Origin: a virus
Virus record (IMG/VR): IMGVR_UViG_3300044797_000098
Location: 248,001 to 312,000 of that record
DNA length: 64,000 nucleotides
Direction: 5' to 3' (one strand)
The notes under the pieces are model-generated. The model saw nothing but the letters and a program-made list of their open reading frames with translations, did no database searches and had not been told where the DNA came from. Below are positions 48,253-54,839 of the stretch, piece after piece. Within the stretch, counting starts at the first letter, position 1. Each line of letters opens with the position of its first letter. Made by a program: the position numbers and the translations under genes.

Positions 48253-48582
48253 TTATTCCTTTGTGATTACGAATGATTTTCCACAACTGCAAACCGATTG
48301 TATTTTTTCACTTTTTAATATAAATCCTTCTTGCATCAAACTCTTTTCATAGTCGATTGTTGCTCCTATTAATAATGCAAGACTTTTACCATCAACAACG
48401 ATCTTTATATCGTCGAAAAGAAACTCTGTGTCATTGGCACGAAGGTCGCCATCGGAATAACTTAAGGCGAGCGTGAAACCTTCGCAACCTGAGCCACCGC
48501 TAATCCCGATGCGTAGGCGGGCGTGCTGGCTATTTTGTAATTTTGTTTTGGCTGCTGCTACGGCTGCTGGCGTGAGGGTCAT
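48253..48582 (-). CDS. A-type iron-sulfur carrier, IscA/ErpA-like
   Basis: 109 residues with the A-type layout: MTLTPAAVAAAKTKLQ, then GISGGSGCEGFTLALSYSDG carrying the first Cys, and SVCSCGKSFVITKE with the C-terminal C-x-C-G pair. The three Cys can hold an Fe-S cluster. They transfer clusters to target proteins. A phage copy may support an Fe-S enzyme encoded elsewhere in the genome. AGGAG precedes the ATG and a structured leader with competing hairpins lies upstream. Confidence 0.9.
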   Translation of the reverse strand: MTLTPAAVAAAKTKLQNSQHARLRIGISGGSGCEGFTLALSYSDGDLRANDTEFLFDDIKIVVDGKSLALLIGATIDYEKSLMQEGFILKSEKIQSVCSCGKSFVITKE

Positions 48583-48593
48583 GCCGATATCTC

Positions 48594-48725
48594 CTATGTC
48601 AATAGGGTAAGGTTTTCATTTTCTAATATACGAAGATACTTAATTAATTCGTGCAAACAATCTTTACTGTGCTTGAAAAGAGTAATCTTTTCAAGAAAAC
48701 TTGAAACATAAGAACCCCCGAACAT
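48594..48725 (-). CDS. 43-residue protein, paralogue of the next gene's C-terminus
   Basis: The frame begins MFGGSYVSSFLEKITLFKHS and ends KDCLHELIKYLRILENENLT then LLT. It aligns with the end of 48839-49036 (CKDCLMALIRKLLSISDKEH...ILT), so at least part is a real coding remnant. There is no SD, and its ATG sits in the loop of a GC hairpin. It may be a decayed copy or a leader ORF. Confidence 0.45.
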   Translation of the reverse strand: MFGGSYVSSFLEKITLFKHSKDCLHELIKYLRILENENLTLLT

Positions 48726-48736
48726 TTATGTCGGGG
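48672..48736 (-). promoter_or_regulatory. Competing hairpins upstream of the Fe-S gene
   Basis: Three hairpins. One is CCCCGA / TCGGGG (48716-48736). H1 is TTTCAAG-TTTT-CTTGAAA (48706-48689, minus strand). H2 is CTTGAAAAGA-TTAC-TCTTTTCAAG (48695-48672), a perfect 10-bp stem. H1 and H2 share 48689-48695 and cannot both form, as in an attenuator or switch. The arrangement may regulate the A-type carrier. Confidence 0.5.
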
Positions 48737-48838
48737 AGTATGTCAGATTACGGTCATCCCATAAACTTAATTTATCACAATACGAGCGATGCCCAATAGA
48801 CAAGCCTGATTTGGGGGTATGTCGTTTCTTTATATGTT

Positions 48839-49036
48839 TCATGTTAGTATATCAAAATGCTCTTTATCGCTAATACTCAATAGTTTTCTAATTAATGCCA
48901 TTAAACAATCTTTGCAAACATCACCTTTGTGGTGATGACATAAATCCATTACATCAATAATACAATTTTGGAATGATACATATTCATCGCACCAAGATAT
49001 CCATCGTTCGTTTTTGACGCCCTTTATTATACATTG
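48839..49036 (-). CDS. Small Cys/His protein, 65 residues
   Basis: Start set at 49036 (MQCIIKGVKNERWISWCDEY) since GGAG lies eight bases upstream; the longer frame overlaps another gene. FQNCIIDVMDLCHHHKGDVC and KDCLMALIRKLLSISDKEHF form a Cys/His-rich helical protein ending FDILT. Its C-terminus is duplicated in 48594-48725. Function unknown. Confidence 0.68.
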   Translation of the reverse strand, partial: QCIIKGVKNERWISWCDEYVSFQNCIIDVMDLCHHHKGDVCKDCLMALIRKLLSISDKEHFDILT

Positions 49037-49052
49037 CATAATCGTCTCTCCA

Positions 49053-49172
49053 CTAAAAAATACATTCCCAATGCTTACCGCATTTTGAACACTTCCACTC
49101 AACTTCTTCGTCCTCTTTTATATAGTAGAGAATAAAACAATGCAATCCAAGCAAACATAATAAGCGTGTCAT
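49053..49172 (-). CDS. 39-residue zinc-ribbon micro-protein (DUF1660-like)
   Basis: MTRLLCLLGLHCFILYYIKE is the hydrophobic N-terminus and EWKCSKCGKHWECIF the C-terminal CxxC ribbon. Short phage proteins of the form M-x-x-L-L-C-x-x-x-G-H ... C-x-x-C-G-K are known, and this fits that shape. Its stop precedes the next start by 16 bases, supporting the shorter start chosen there. Confidence 0.65.
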   Translation of the reverse strand: MTRLLCLLGLHCFILYYIKEDEEVEWKCSKCGKHWECIF

Positions 49173-49180
49173 GGATGATC

Positions 49181-49669
49181 CTATTTGTTATTGTAAGTCT
49201 GAAAAACTTTGTCCCACATGAATGAGAAAATGCCGAAGTTCGTGTTTTGTCTAACGTGATGATTATAGTGGAGTCTTTTCAAACGCGGAAAAAACCAAAA
49301 CTTATGCCAAAAACTATTTGTTAGATGAAACGCATCGTGTAAAAAATTATTAACTGTGCCAACGATCGCCATCTCACCGAGAATAATTAATCCAATACCA
49401 AGTGGAATTATTCGGAAAACTGTTAGAAAGAATGCTGTCAATATAAATGGAGCAAACACAAGTCCGAATAAATAAACCGTGTTATCTTTTTTTGGATCTC
49501 GATATACATCGGATACAAAATCTTTTGGCGGGTATAAAATATTATGATGAGTTTTGTGAGCGACATTTAAGCGACCGCTCCATTTTTGGTGGAAAATCCA
49601 GTGAAAAAAATAACCCAAAAAAGTCATTGACATTAAACCAAATATTATCACCGCCAAGTACAATAACAT
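49181..49669 (-). CDS. Fatty acid hydroxylase/sterol desaturase-superfamily membrane protein
   Basis: 162 residues with membrane helices (LLYLAVIIFGLMSMTFLGYF, GLVFAPFILTAFFLTVF, IIPLGIGLIILGEMAIVG) and the family's His clusters: HWIFHQKW, AHKTHHNILYPP, NFLHDAFH, LHYNHHVRQNTNFGIFSFMW. These hold a di-iron centre that hydroxylates or desaturates lipids. It may alter host membrane lipid. The gene has no overlap with its neighbours, and a phage-borne mobile gene lies upstream. Confidence 0.88.
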   Translation of the reverse strand: MLLYLAVIIFGLMSMTFLGYFFHWIFHQKWSGRLNVAHKTHHNILYPPKDFVSDVYRDPKKDNTVYLFGLVFAPFILTAFFLTVFRIIPLGIGLIILGEMAIVGTVNNFLHDAFHLTNSFWHKFWFFPRLKRLHYNHHVRQNTNFGIFSFMWDKVFQTYNNK

Positions 49670-49753
49670 TTTTACCTACTTAAATGCACTTTTATTACGT
49701 TTTCTACTACTATTGATATATATTTATGGGATCAAAAACATCAAGGATATCAA

Positions 49754-49828
49754 ATGAAAAAGTTCAATCACCAAATTAATGTAAGACTTACTGATGAAGA
49801 AATTATGCTATGCTATGTCGTTTCTTAA
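49754..49828 (+). pseudogene. Ribbon-helix-helix-like fragment before GIY-YIG gene
   Basis: MKKFNHQINVRLTDEEIMLC starts a 24-residue frame with an AGGA site. The pattern V-R-L-T-D-E-E is typical of ribbon-helix-helix DNA-binding proteins. A neighbouring frame continues as RFLIKEGIKNVSSKK, like the second helix of such a fold, and stops just inside the next gene. The two look like one gene split by a frameshift. It may be a remnant or an untested regulator of the endonuclease. Confidence 0.4.
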
Positions 49829-49846
49829 TCAAAGAAGGTATTAAAA

Positions 49847-50407
49847 ATGTTAGTAGCAAAAAATAAAAAAGAAAAACGATTTTACGTATATAAAATAATT
49901 AATATTATTAATTGGAAATTATATATAGGATTTACCACCAATTCCGCCACGAGAATGCGTGGTCATATTTATTCTGCAAATAATTCGAAAGCAAGAAGGT
50001 ATCACTGTTATCTTTCCCGAGCAATTAGAAAATATGGTGCTGAAAATTTTAAATTTGAAGTGATCAGGGAATATAATTCCAGCCAAGAAATGAAAGCGGG
50101 AGAAATAAAATATATTGCGTTTTTCGAAACTAAAAATCCATTTTATGGATACAATTTAACCGATGGGGGTGATGGATCTATTGGAGTAATCGTTTCAGAT
50201 GCAACAAAGGAAAAATTAAGCATAGCGGTTCAAAAAAGAATATCTGATGGAACATATCAATCACCAAATATTGGTAATTTTATTTTAACTCCTGAAAAAA
50301 CACAAGATTTATGTATCGATTACAAATCTGGAAAATATACAAGAAAGCAGTTAGCAAGAAAATATGAAATAGGTATAAGTACCGTTGGTAGCGTAATGCT
50401 AAAATAA
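49847..50407 (+). CDS. GIY-YIG endonuclease, C-terminally truncated by frameshift
   Basis: 186 residues. The GIY-YIG domain: RFYVYKIINIINWKLYIGFT (usual G-x-Y-x-(I/L)...Y-I-G), then SRAIRKYGAENFKFEVI and GEIKYIAFFETKNPFYGYNL with the N-x-T-x-G-G end. A helix-turn-helix (TRKQLARKYEIGISTVGSV) follows, and the frame stops at CTA AAA TAA. The next frame continues the same architecture. This is a group-I-intron or free-standing homing endonuclease. It is on the plus strand, against the local gene direction, like other mobile genes here. Confidence 0.88.
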   Translation: MLVAKNKKEKRFYVYKIINIINWKLYIGFTTNSATRMRGHIYSANNSKARRYHCYLSRAIRKYGAENFKFEVIREYNSSQEMKAGEIKYIAFFETKNPFYGYNLTDGGDGSIGVIVSDATKEKLSIAVQKRISDGTYQSPNIGNFILTPEKTQDLCIDYKSGKYTRKQLARKYEIGISTVGSVMLK

Positions 50408-50730
50408 AATCGCCTAATGATCGAACCTTTCTTACTAACGAAGGTCGCGAAGGTAAAAATAATTATGACAAACAAAAAGCAATCGAAAAAAGATTAAATG
50501 GGCAGTGGGCAAAAAGCCAAAAAGCAAGAAGAAAAATCAATGATCAAGAAAAGCAAACTATAAAAAAATTATATGCAACTGGTGATTATTCACTTGCTGA
50601 TTTACAATCAACTTACAAGGTAAGCAGACAAACAATTTGTGGTATAGTCAAAGGAATTAAACGTCCTCTAACCGAAAAACGTCGCTCGGAACTCGCTAAA
50701 AAAATAAAAATAACAAAACCAATAAAATGA
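50398..50730 (+). pseudogene. C-terminal continuation of the GIY-YIG endonuclease in the -1 frame
   Basis: The frame from GCT 50398 encodes KIKSPNDRTFLTNEGREGKN, DKQKAIEKRLNGQWAKSQKA and a helix-turn-helix DYSLADLQSTYKVSRQTICG, so it continues the DNA-binding tail. The -1 shift occurs at CTA AAA TAA, where the run A-AAA permits slippage of Lys-tRNA just before the stop. Either programmed -1 frameshifting or an indel error explains it. Confidence 0.7.
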
Positions 50731-50897
50731 TTATAGATAGTGAAACTTATAATAAGATTATTGATTTAACATTTAATGAAAAACTTTCCGCACTAAAAAT
50801 TAGTAAAATAATTAATATTCCACCAAAAACAATAGAAAAATTAATTACAAAATATAAAAAACAAAACAATATACCGCTTGGGCGTATAAAAAATTAA
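50727..50897 (+). CDS. 56-residue helix-turn-helix fragment
   Basis: ATG 50727 overlaps the preceding TGA (ATGA). MIIDSETYNKIIDLTFNEKL, SALKISKIINIPPKTIEKLI and TKYKKQN give a third HTH-like unit of the same kind. It is either an independent small protein or the third piece of a split endonuclease. Converges on 50894-51565. Confidence 0.55.
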   Translation: MIIDSETYNKIIDLTFNEKLSALKISKIINIPPKTIEKLITKYKKQNNIPLGRIKN

Positions 50898-51565
50898 CTC
50901 GAAGTTTTAGGAGGACTAGATTTTGATGGAGTTTTATCTTCGTAATAATCCTTATTAACTGCCTTATTAAATCCCCAGTCCCGTAAATAAACTTTCCCAT
51001 CTCGTATTCCAAAACTGCTTGTTTTATCAAAATCTCCCAACAAACAATTTCCATCAACAACCATCTCACCCAAACACTTAAACAACGGATGTTCTTTTAT
51101 CTTGTCATATTCTTTTGGTTCAACCCATTCATCGCTTTCATTATTATATGCATAAAATAATGCGTTCATAAATGTCTCAAAACCAAAACCAACAATTTTT
51201 TTAAAATCTTGTTTTGTCATCGTTTCGGTAAATTTCATTATTAGCCATTTACCTTCCGGATCCGCTACAACAACATTCGCAACGCAAGGCTTCTGTAAAT
51301 CAAACTCTGCCTCAACCTTATCCTGTGCGATCCCTTTGTTATTATATGCTATTTTGATTATGAGATCATCGCTAATTTGAAAAACAATTCTACTGCTACC
51401 TTCGCCAAGCAGTTTCCAATGTTTTTTCGCCAACTCCACCCTATCATCAAAATCTTTCAACTCGCTCAACTGTTTCAAAATTGGATCATTATTCTCCACA
51501 AGCGAAACTTTCAATTCCGTTGCTCGTTTCAAAAACTCCCTACATTTCTCGAACAATTTATTCAT
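50894..51565 (-). CDS. Protein kinase-like fold protein, 223 residues
   Basis: HWKLLGEGSSRIVFQISDDL and IIKIAYNNKGIAQDKVEAEF resemble a glycine-rich loop, a catalytic-Lys strand (IIKIA) and the alpha-C Glu of protein kinases. VVVADPEGKWLIMKFTETM would be the hinge region. GDFDKTSSFGIRDGKVYLRD followed by WGFN is at the place of the catalytic and D-x-G loops, but the H-R-D motif is not evident. It might be an active atypical kinase or a pseudokinase. The N-terminal 50 residues are coiled-coil-like. Confidence 0.65.
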   Translation of the reverse strand: MNKLFEKCREFLKRATELKVSLVENNDPILKQLSELKDFDDRVELAKKHWKLLGEGSSRIVFQISDDLIIKIAYNNKGIAQDKVEAEFDLQKPCVANVVVADPEGKWLIMKFTETMTKQDFKKIVGFGFETFMNALFYAYNNESDEWVEPKEYDKIKEHPLFKCLGEMVVDGNCLLGDFDKTSSFGIRDGKVYLRDWGFNKAVNKDYYEDKTPSKSSPPKTSS

Positions 51566-51591
51566 AACAATATAAATGCCAATATATTAGA

Positions 51592-52062
51592 TTACTTCCT
51601 ATAATCCAACGGATTAATCCTAATAATCTCTTTATTCTTTTTCACCGCATAATCATAGCAGTTTTTGGTTCCACTTGCAACACCTGAATAGCAAACCAGC
51701 ATCTTATCACTATTATCAACAATCCAAACATTTCTGGCTTGATATTTCCACGAAGCAAACGATCCACGGTTAATTACTTCAATCTTATCTGCTTTCGCTA
51801 AAAGATCGTTGTAATGCTTACGGTCATAAACCGACCAATATGCTTCTTGACCATTAAATGGAAGACAAGCAATGAATGGTATTTGCATTTCAACGCATAA
51901 ATCAGCAACCATTAGGTCATAACCAATAGCGAAACCTGTTAGAATGCGACTTGGTTTTAACTCTTGAATAATGCTTTTCGTCTTGTCATAAATAGCATTA
52001 AACGATGATTTAGGAAACGAAGCCTCGCCCAATGATCTATGTCCGCTTGTGCCCAAAATCAT
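51592..52062 (-). CDS. SLOG-superfamily nucleotide-binding protein (YpsA/DUF1273-like)
   Basis: 156 residues: MILGTSGHRSLGEASFPKSS, then RILTGFAIGYDLMVADLCVE and FIACLPFNGQEAYWSVYDRK. LVCYSGVASGTKNCYDYAVK is the C-terminal G-x-x-S-G-T loop. SLOG domains bind nucleotides such as ADP-ribose or cyclic forms and occur in DprA, TIR-coupled immunity proteins and YpsA. In a phage it could sequester or cleave a signal. No fused effector. Confidence 0.8.
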   Translation of the reverse strand: MILGTSGHRSLGEASFPKSSFNAIYDKTKSIIQELKPSRILTGFAIGYDLMVADLCVEMQIPFIACLPFNGQEAYWSVYDRKHYNDLLAKADKIEVINRGSFASWKYQARNVWIVDNSDKMLVCYSGVASGTKNCYDYAVKKNKEIIRINPLDYRK

Positions 52063-52241
52063 TGTATTACCTGCATTGGAATATAACTATATGCAATTCT
52101 GTTTTTTAGATCTTTTGGTGTCTGCAATCCATATAATTTAGTAAAACTAATTGCGCTCGCTTCATTTTGATCTGCTTCAACAAGTTCCACTTTTTCTATG
52201 ATACCATCTGTGTATATTGTTTTAAATATAAGATATAGCAT
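52059..52241 (-). CDS. Unknown 60-residue protein
   Basis: MLYLIFKTIYTDGIIEKVEL, then VEADQNEASAISFTKLYGLQ. A short beta-helix protein with no motif. Overlaps the SLOG gene as ATGA, so they may work together. Nothing more can be said. Confidence 0.6.
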   Translation of the reverse strand: MLYLIFKTIYTDGIIEKVELVEADQNEASAISFTKLYGLQTPKDLKNRIAYSYIPMQVIQ

Positions 52242-52250
52242 TATTTCCTT

Positions 52251-52601
52251 TCATATTAGTAATTTGTATGTATCGATATTGTTGTATAGTTTTTTCATAT
52301 CTATTGTTTCTGGCGCTGGCAGATTTTTTATTTCTTCGCCATGGCAAAATACTTTAATGTAAGATTTTGTTATACTTAAAAAGAATGGCTGTTCAAACCA
52401 ACTAAAACCAGTAGCACTATTTATATAGCAATCCCAGCCAACCCATATTTGCTTGATTCTATGCATCTCATCTATTTCAGTTAATAATTTGCAATCATAA
52501 CACGTATATTGATTTAATTCGAATACATCGTTTTCTTTTCCGCAGATACAACAATGGGTAAAATTATCTAAATCATATGTCGATGTAAAATCAATTATCA
52601 T
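52251..52601 (-). CDS. Zinc-knuckle protein with C-terminal tail, 116 residues
   Basis: HCCICGKENDVFELNQYTCY continues into DCKLL, a CxxC...CxxC zinc ribbon. The middle is Trp/Phe-rich (HRIKQIWVGWDCYINSATGF). It ends NIDTYKLLI, with Thr at -6 but Tyr -5 and Leu -2. Function unknown; overlaps the SpoU gene by four bases. Confidence 0.7.
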   Translation of the reverse strand: MIIDFTSTYDLDNFTHCCICGKENDVFELNQYTCYDCKLLTEIDEMHRIKQIWVGWDCYINSATGFSWFEQPFFLSITKSYIKVFCHGEEIKNLPAPETIDMKKLYNNIDTYKLLI

Positions 52602-53164
52602 TGTGTTTTATTCACATAATCGTAAAATGCAATACTGCTTGCAACGCCGGCATTAAAACTACGGACGGAACCTTGTATTGGTATCTCAACTAAATCATCA
52701 CATAAGTCTAACAACTCGTTCGTGATACCATCTTTTTCTTCACCAATCACAATCAAACTATTTGATCTCCATTGGTATTTACGAATATCAACCGAACCAC
52801 GACTTGTATTATTTTCCATACCAACGAATACATATCGTTCTTTTAATTGCTTTACTTCATCAAGGGTTCGGAAGTGATTTACATTTACATAGTGATATGA
52901 GCCCTGACATCCTCTCCTATCCCAATGCCTTGCGCCATAATAATAAAAATCAAAAATACCAAACGCATTTGCTGAACGGAGTATGGTTCCAATATTAAAA
53001 TCTTTTTCAAGATTTTGCACCAATACGCCTGCTGGCAACGCTTTTTCTTTTAGATCATTTTTTATATCTTCCGTAGATACGCTTTTATATTGATCTCTTA
53101 CATTGCGTTGCCACAAGAAACGGTTCTCTGGTGTGTCCATGTGTGCGGGCGGTGTAGTGCTCAT
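52598..53164 (-). CDS. SpoU/TrmH family RNA 2'-O-methyltransferase
   Basis: 188 residues. A short N-terminal RNA-binding segment precedes the SPOUT fold: VLVQNLEKDFNIGTILRSAN, then NSLIVIGEEKDGITNELL, IPIQGSVRSFNAGVASSIAF. These are the three SpoU motifs with the trefoil knot. It methylates a ribose 2'-OH in tRNA or rRNA. Possible purpose is to protect phage or host tRNA from cleavage or to modify ribosomes, consistent with the RNA-repair genes. Confidence 0.9.
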   Translation of the reverse strand: MSTTPPAHMDTPENRFLWQRNVRDQYKSVSTEDIKNDLKEKALPAGVLVQNLEKDFNIGTILRSANAFGIFDFYYYGARHWDRRGCQGSYHYVNVNHFRTLDEVKQLKERYVFVGMENNTSRGSVDIRKYQWRSNSLIVIGEEKDGITNELLDLCDDLVEIPIQGSVRSFNAGVASSIAFYDYVNKTQ

Positions 53165-53246
53165 CCTGAAACCTTAAGGCTTCGATAGGCGGAAGTCAAG
53201 CCAGATCATTCGGCAATGTAATGATTTGGTTTTATTGTTTTTACTC

Positions 53247-53576
53247 CTATTTTGAATCTTCCGATGAGTTAATCTTCCGCAATACCTGATGACATTCGGA
53301 ACATCGTGGTCGCGGATCTACTCGTTCCTTTTTAGTTCCACGATATACGCCACCGGTTCTACCTCGTTCAATTCGTCCATTCCCAGCCTGAGCCCAATTA
53401 TGTATTAACATTGGCACAATGCCATTCGCCTGGCTTATCTTTACCCCTGTGGCATAAACTATTTTATCAACCAGATCCTTAACCGTAGTTTTTTCATCCT
53501 CTTCGAGAGAGTTCAATAATTCATATAATTTAGTTTTTATTGCTTCCATAATATCTATTTTAGTATTATCACTCAT
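53247..53576 (-). CDS. Putative winged-helix-like DNA-binding protein, 109 residues
   Basis: A helical N-terminus (MEAIKTKLYELLNSLEEDEK) precedes TTVKDLVDKIVYATGVKISQ and GIVPMLIHNWAQAGNGRIER. GRTGGVYRGTKK looks like the wing, and a C-terminal CSECHQVLRKI is half a zinc knuckle. The layout suggests a winged helix; family not named. A sigma70-like promoter with 17-base spacing lies about 65 bases upstream. Confidence 0.65.
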   Translation of the reverse strand: MSDNTKIDIMEAIKTKLYELLNSLEEDEKTTVKDLVDKIVYATGVKISQANGIVPMLIHNWAQAGNGRIERGRTGGVYRGTKKERVDPRPRCSECHQVLRKINSSEDSK

Positions 53577-53639
53577 ATTATATATTCACTTTCTTTTGAT
53601 GCATGGCATTTTGCCGTGCTATCGCATATAGTATCGTCT

Positions 53640-53668
53640 AATGTATGCACTCCCCGCATGTGCGTCAA
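53640..53668 (-). promoter_or_regulatory. Sigma70-like promoter for 53247-53576
   Basis: TTGACG (53668-53663), a 17-base spacer, TACATT (53645-53640) on the minus strand. The spacer and upstream flank are GC-rich (GGCGCCCCACC), as at the HSP20 promoter, unlike the AT-rich surroundings. The leader holds a small hairpin GGCA-AAA-TGCC. Confidence 0.6.
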
Positions 53669-53699
53669 GGTGGGGCGCCGAAAAAAAACACCCGCAGTA

Positions 53700-54020
53700 T
53701 TAAAGTAGTATTAGGTATTTATCTATATCCTCCTTATATTTATTAAATATAGCGCATGCTAAATGTGTATTATACGCACTTTTATATTTAAAATACTCAA
53801 TAGTATCCGGTATTGTATAACCTGTCTCTTTGTCTATTCTTAAAAATCTAATTATATTTAACGCAACATTAAGTTTTCGTTTTTCATATATTCTGACGAC
53901 TCCATCTAATATGGAGTTTGATCCACCACCATCCCCTCTGTTTTTAACGATATCAATAAAATCTGTATCTATTACTTTTATTGATTTTGTTTTGGAATTA
54001 TATTCTGCATTAATTAACAT
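53700..54020 (-). CDS. Family B small protein, copy 6
   Basis: 106 residues: KVIDTDFIDIVKNRGDGGGS, then LDGVVRIYEKRKLNVALNII and NKYKEDIDKYLILL. It keeps DTDF, VYEK-like core and a perfect tail. It is 6 kb from the others and stands between a plus-strand HNH gene and the promoter of the winged-helix gene, so it is likely a relict of a larger cluster. Confidence 0.77.
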   Translation of the reverse strand: MLINAEYNSKTKSIKVIDTDFIDIVKNRGDGGGSNSILDGVVRIYEKRKLNVALNIIRFLRIDKETGYTIPDTIEYFKYKSAYNTHLACAIFNKYKEDIDKYLILL

Positions 54021-54043
54021 CTATTATTATCACATTTAGTTAA

Positions 54044-54433
54044 ATGATTAAAACTATAAAACACGGCATCAATCTTATTCGACATCATTTGCGAGATGTC
54101 GGATTATCTGCGAAACGATCGGGTCAATGGCCAACCGTCGAGAAACATTTTTTGGAAGAGCATCCAGCTTGTGCTGCTTGTGGAGGAACGGAAAGATTGA
54201 ATGTGCACCATATAAAACCATTCCACGTTTTCCCAGAATTAGAATTGGATCCAAACAATTTGATTACACTGTGTATGATGATTGGAAGAGAGGATCATTT
54301 GATGATAGGACACGGCGGATCATTTAAACAATGGGTTCCTGACGTCCGAAAATATGCAGCCGAAGTATTAGCCGACCCATCAAAATATAATGCTGTTGTA
54401 AAACTTGCATTCGCGAATAGAAAAATAAATTAG
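54044..54433 (+). CDS. HNH endonuclease, plus strand
   Basis: 129 residues. An N-terminal basic segment with GQWPTVEKHFLEEHPACAAC and GGTERLNVHHIKPFHVFPEL is the Cys pair plus HNH, followed by LDPNNLITLCMMIGREDHLM. Such small HNH proteins in opposite orientation to their surroundings are often mobile. It converges on a 57-codon gene (54436) with two bases between. Confidence 0.85.
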   Translation: MIKTIKHGINLIRHHLRDVGLSAKRSGQWPTVEKHFLEEHPACAACGGTERLNVHHIKPFHVFPELELDPNNLITLCMMIGREDHLMIGHGGSFKQWVPDVRKYAAEVLADPSKYNAVVKLAFANRKIN

Positions 54434-54435
54434 AT

Positions 54436-54609
54436 TTATTTCAATATCAGCAATTTATCCATTTTATTTACGGCTTCGACAAAATCTTTCCAACCCGATG
54501 GATCAATTATCATATCATTACAGCCATCCCAAATACCAATACTACCGTCTTCACGTAAATAAATACTACCCTCAAATCCATCAGTAAATGGTATATCTAA
54601 ATTATTCAT
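54436..54609 (-). CDS. 57-residue protein with C-terminal tail (family D-like)
   Basis: A short frame: MNNLDIPFTDGFEGSIYLRE, DGSIGIWDGCNDMIIDPSGW, then KDFVEAVNKMDKLLILK. The last nine residues match the tail of the next gene upstream (ALQRMNKLLILK), and the domain resembles the family D proteins at 60468 and 60701 (strand-rich, then a terminal helix). Overlaps 54606-54833 by four bases. Confidence 0.72.
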   Translation of the reverse strand: MNNLDIPFTDGFEGSIYLREDGSIGIWDGCNDMIIDPSGWKDFVEAVNKMDKLLILK

Positions 54610-54833
54610 TTCAATATCAATAACTTATTCATTCGTTGCAATGCTTCCGCCAAGTCTAACATCAGTTCGACGGGAAAATCGACTGTATTATATCCATCTC
54701 TGTCGTCATACCAAGTATCTCTTATTTTGTATTCTTCGCTAATAACGCATAAATTATTATCTATTGTAATTTTTAGCCTTCGTTCTTTTATGTTTCTTCC
54801 ATCGTTTCTGGCGAATGGGATGAATAATTCCAT
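54606..54833 (-). CDS. Family D small protein with C-terminal tail
   Basis: 75 residues: MELFIPFARNDGRNIKERRL, KITIDNNLCVISEEYKIRDT, then VDFPVELMLDLAEALQRMNK with LLILK. Beta strands followed by one terminal amphipathic helix and the tail. Related in shape to 60468-60704 and 60701-60925. Confidence 0.74.
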   Translation of the reverse strand: MELFIPFARNDGRNIKERRLKITIDNNLCVISEEYKIRDTWYDDRDGYNTVDFPVELMLDLAEALQRMNKLLILK

Positions 54834-54839
54834 CGAAAC

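Noticed and set aside
53165-53246. Promoter for the SpoU gene (TTGACT with a 17-base spacer)
   Set aside because: The -10 candidate (TAAGGT) is weak and overlaps a CCTTAAGG palindrome next to the SD. Possible, but not supported enough to list.
54044-54433. HNH and GIY-YIG genes as marks of group I introns
   Set aside because: No flanking split gene or intron core was recognised. They look free-standing.
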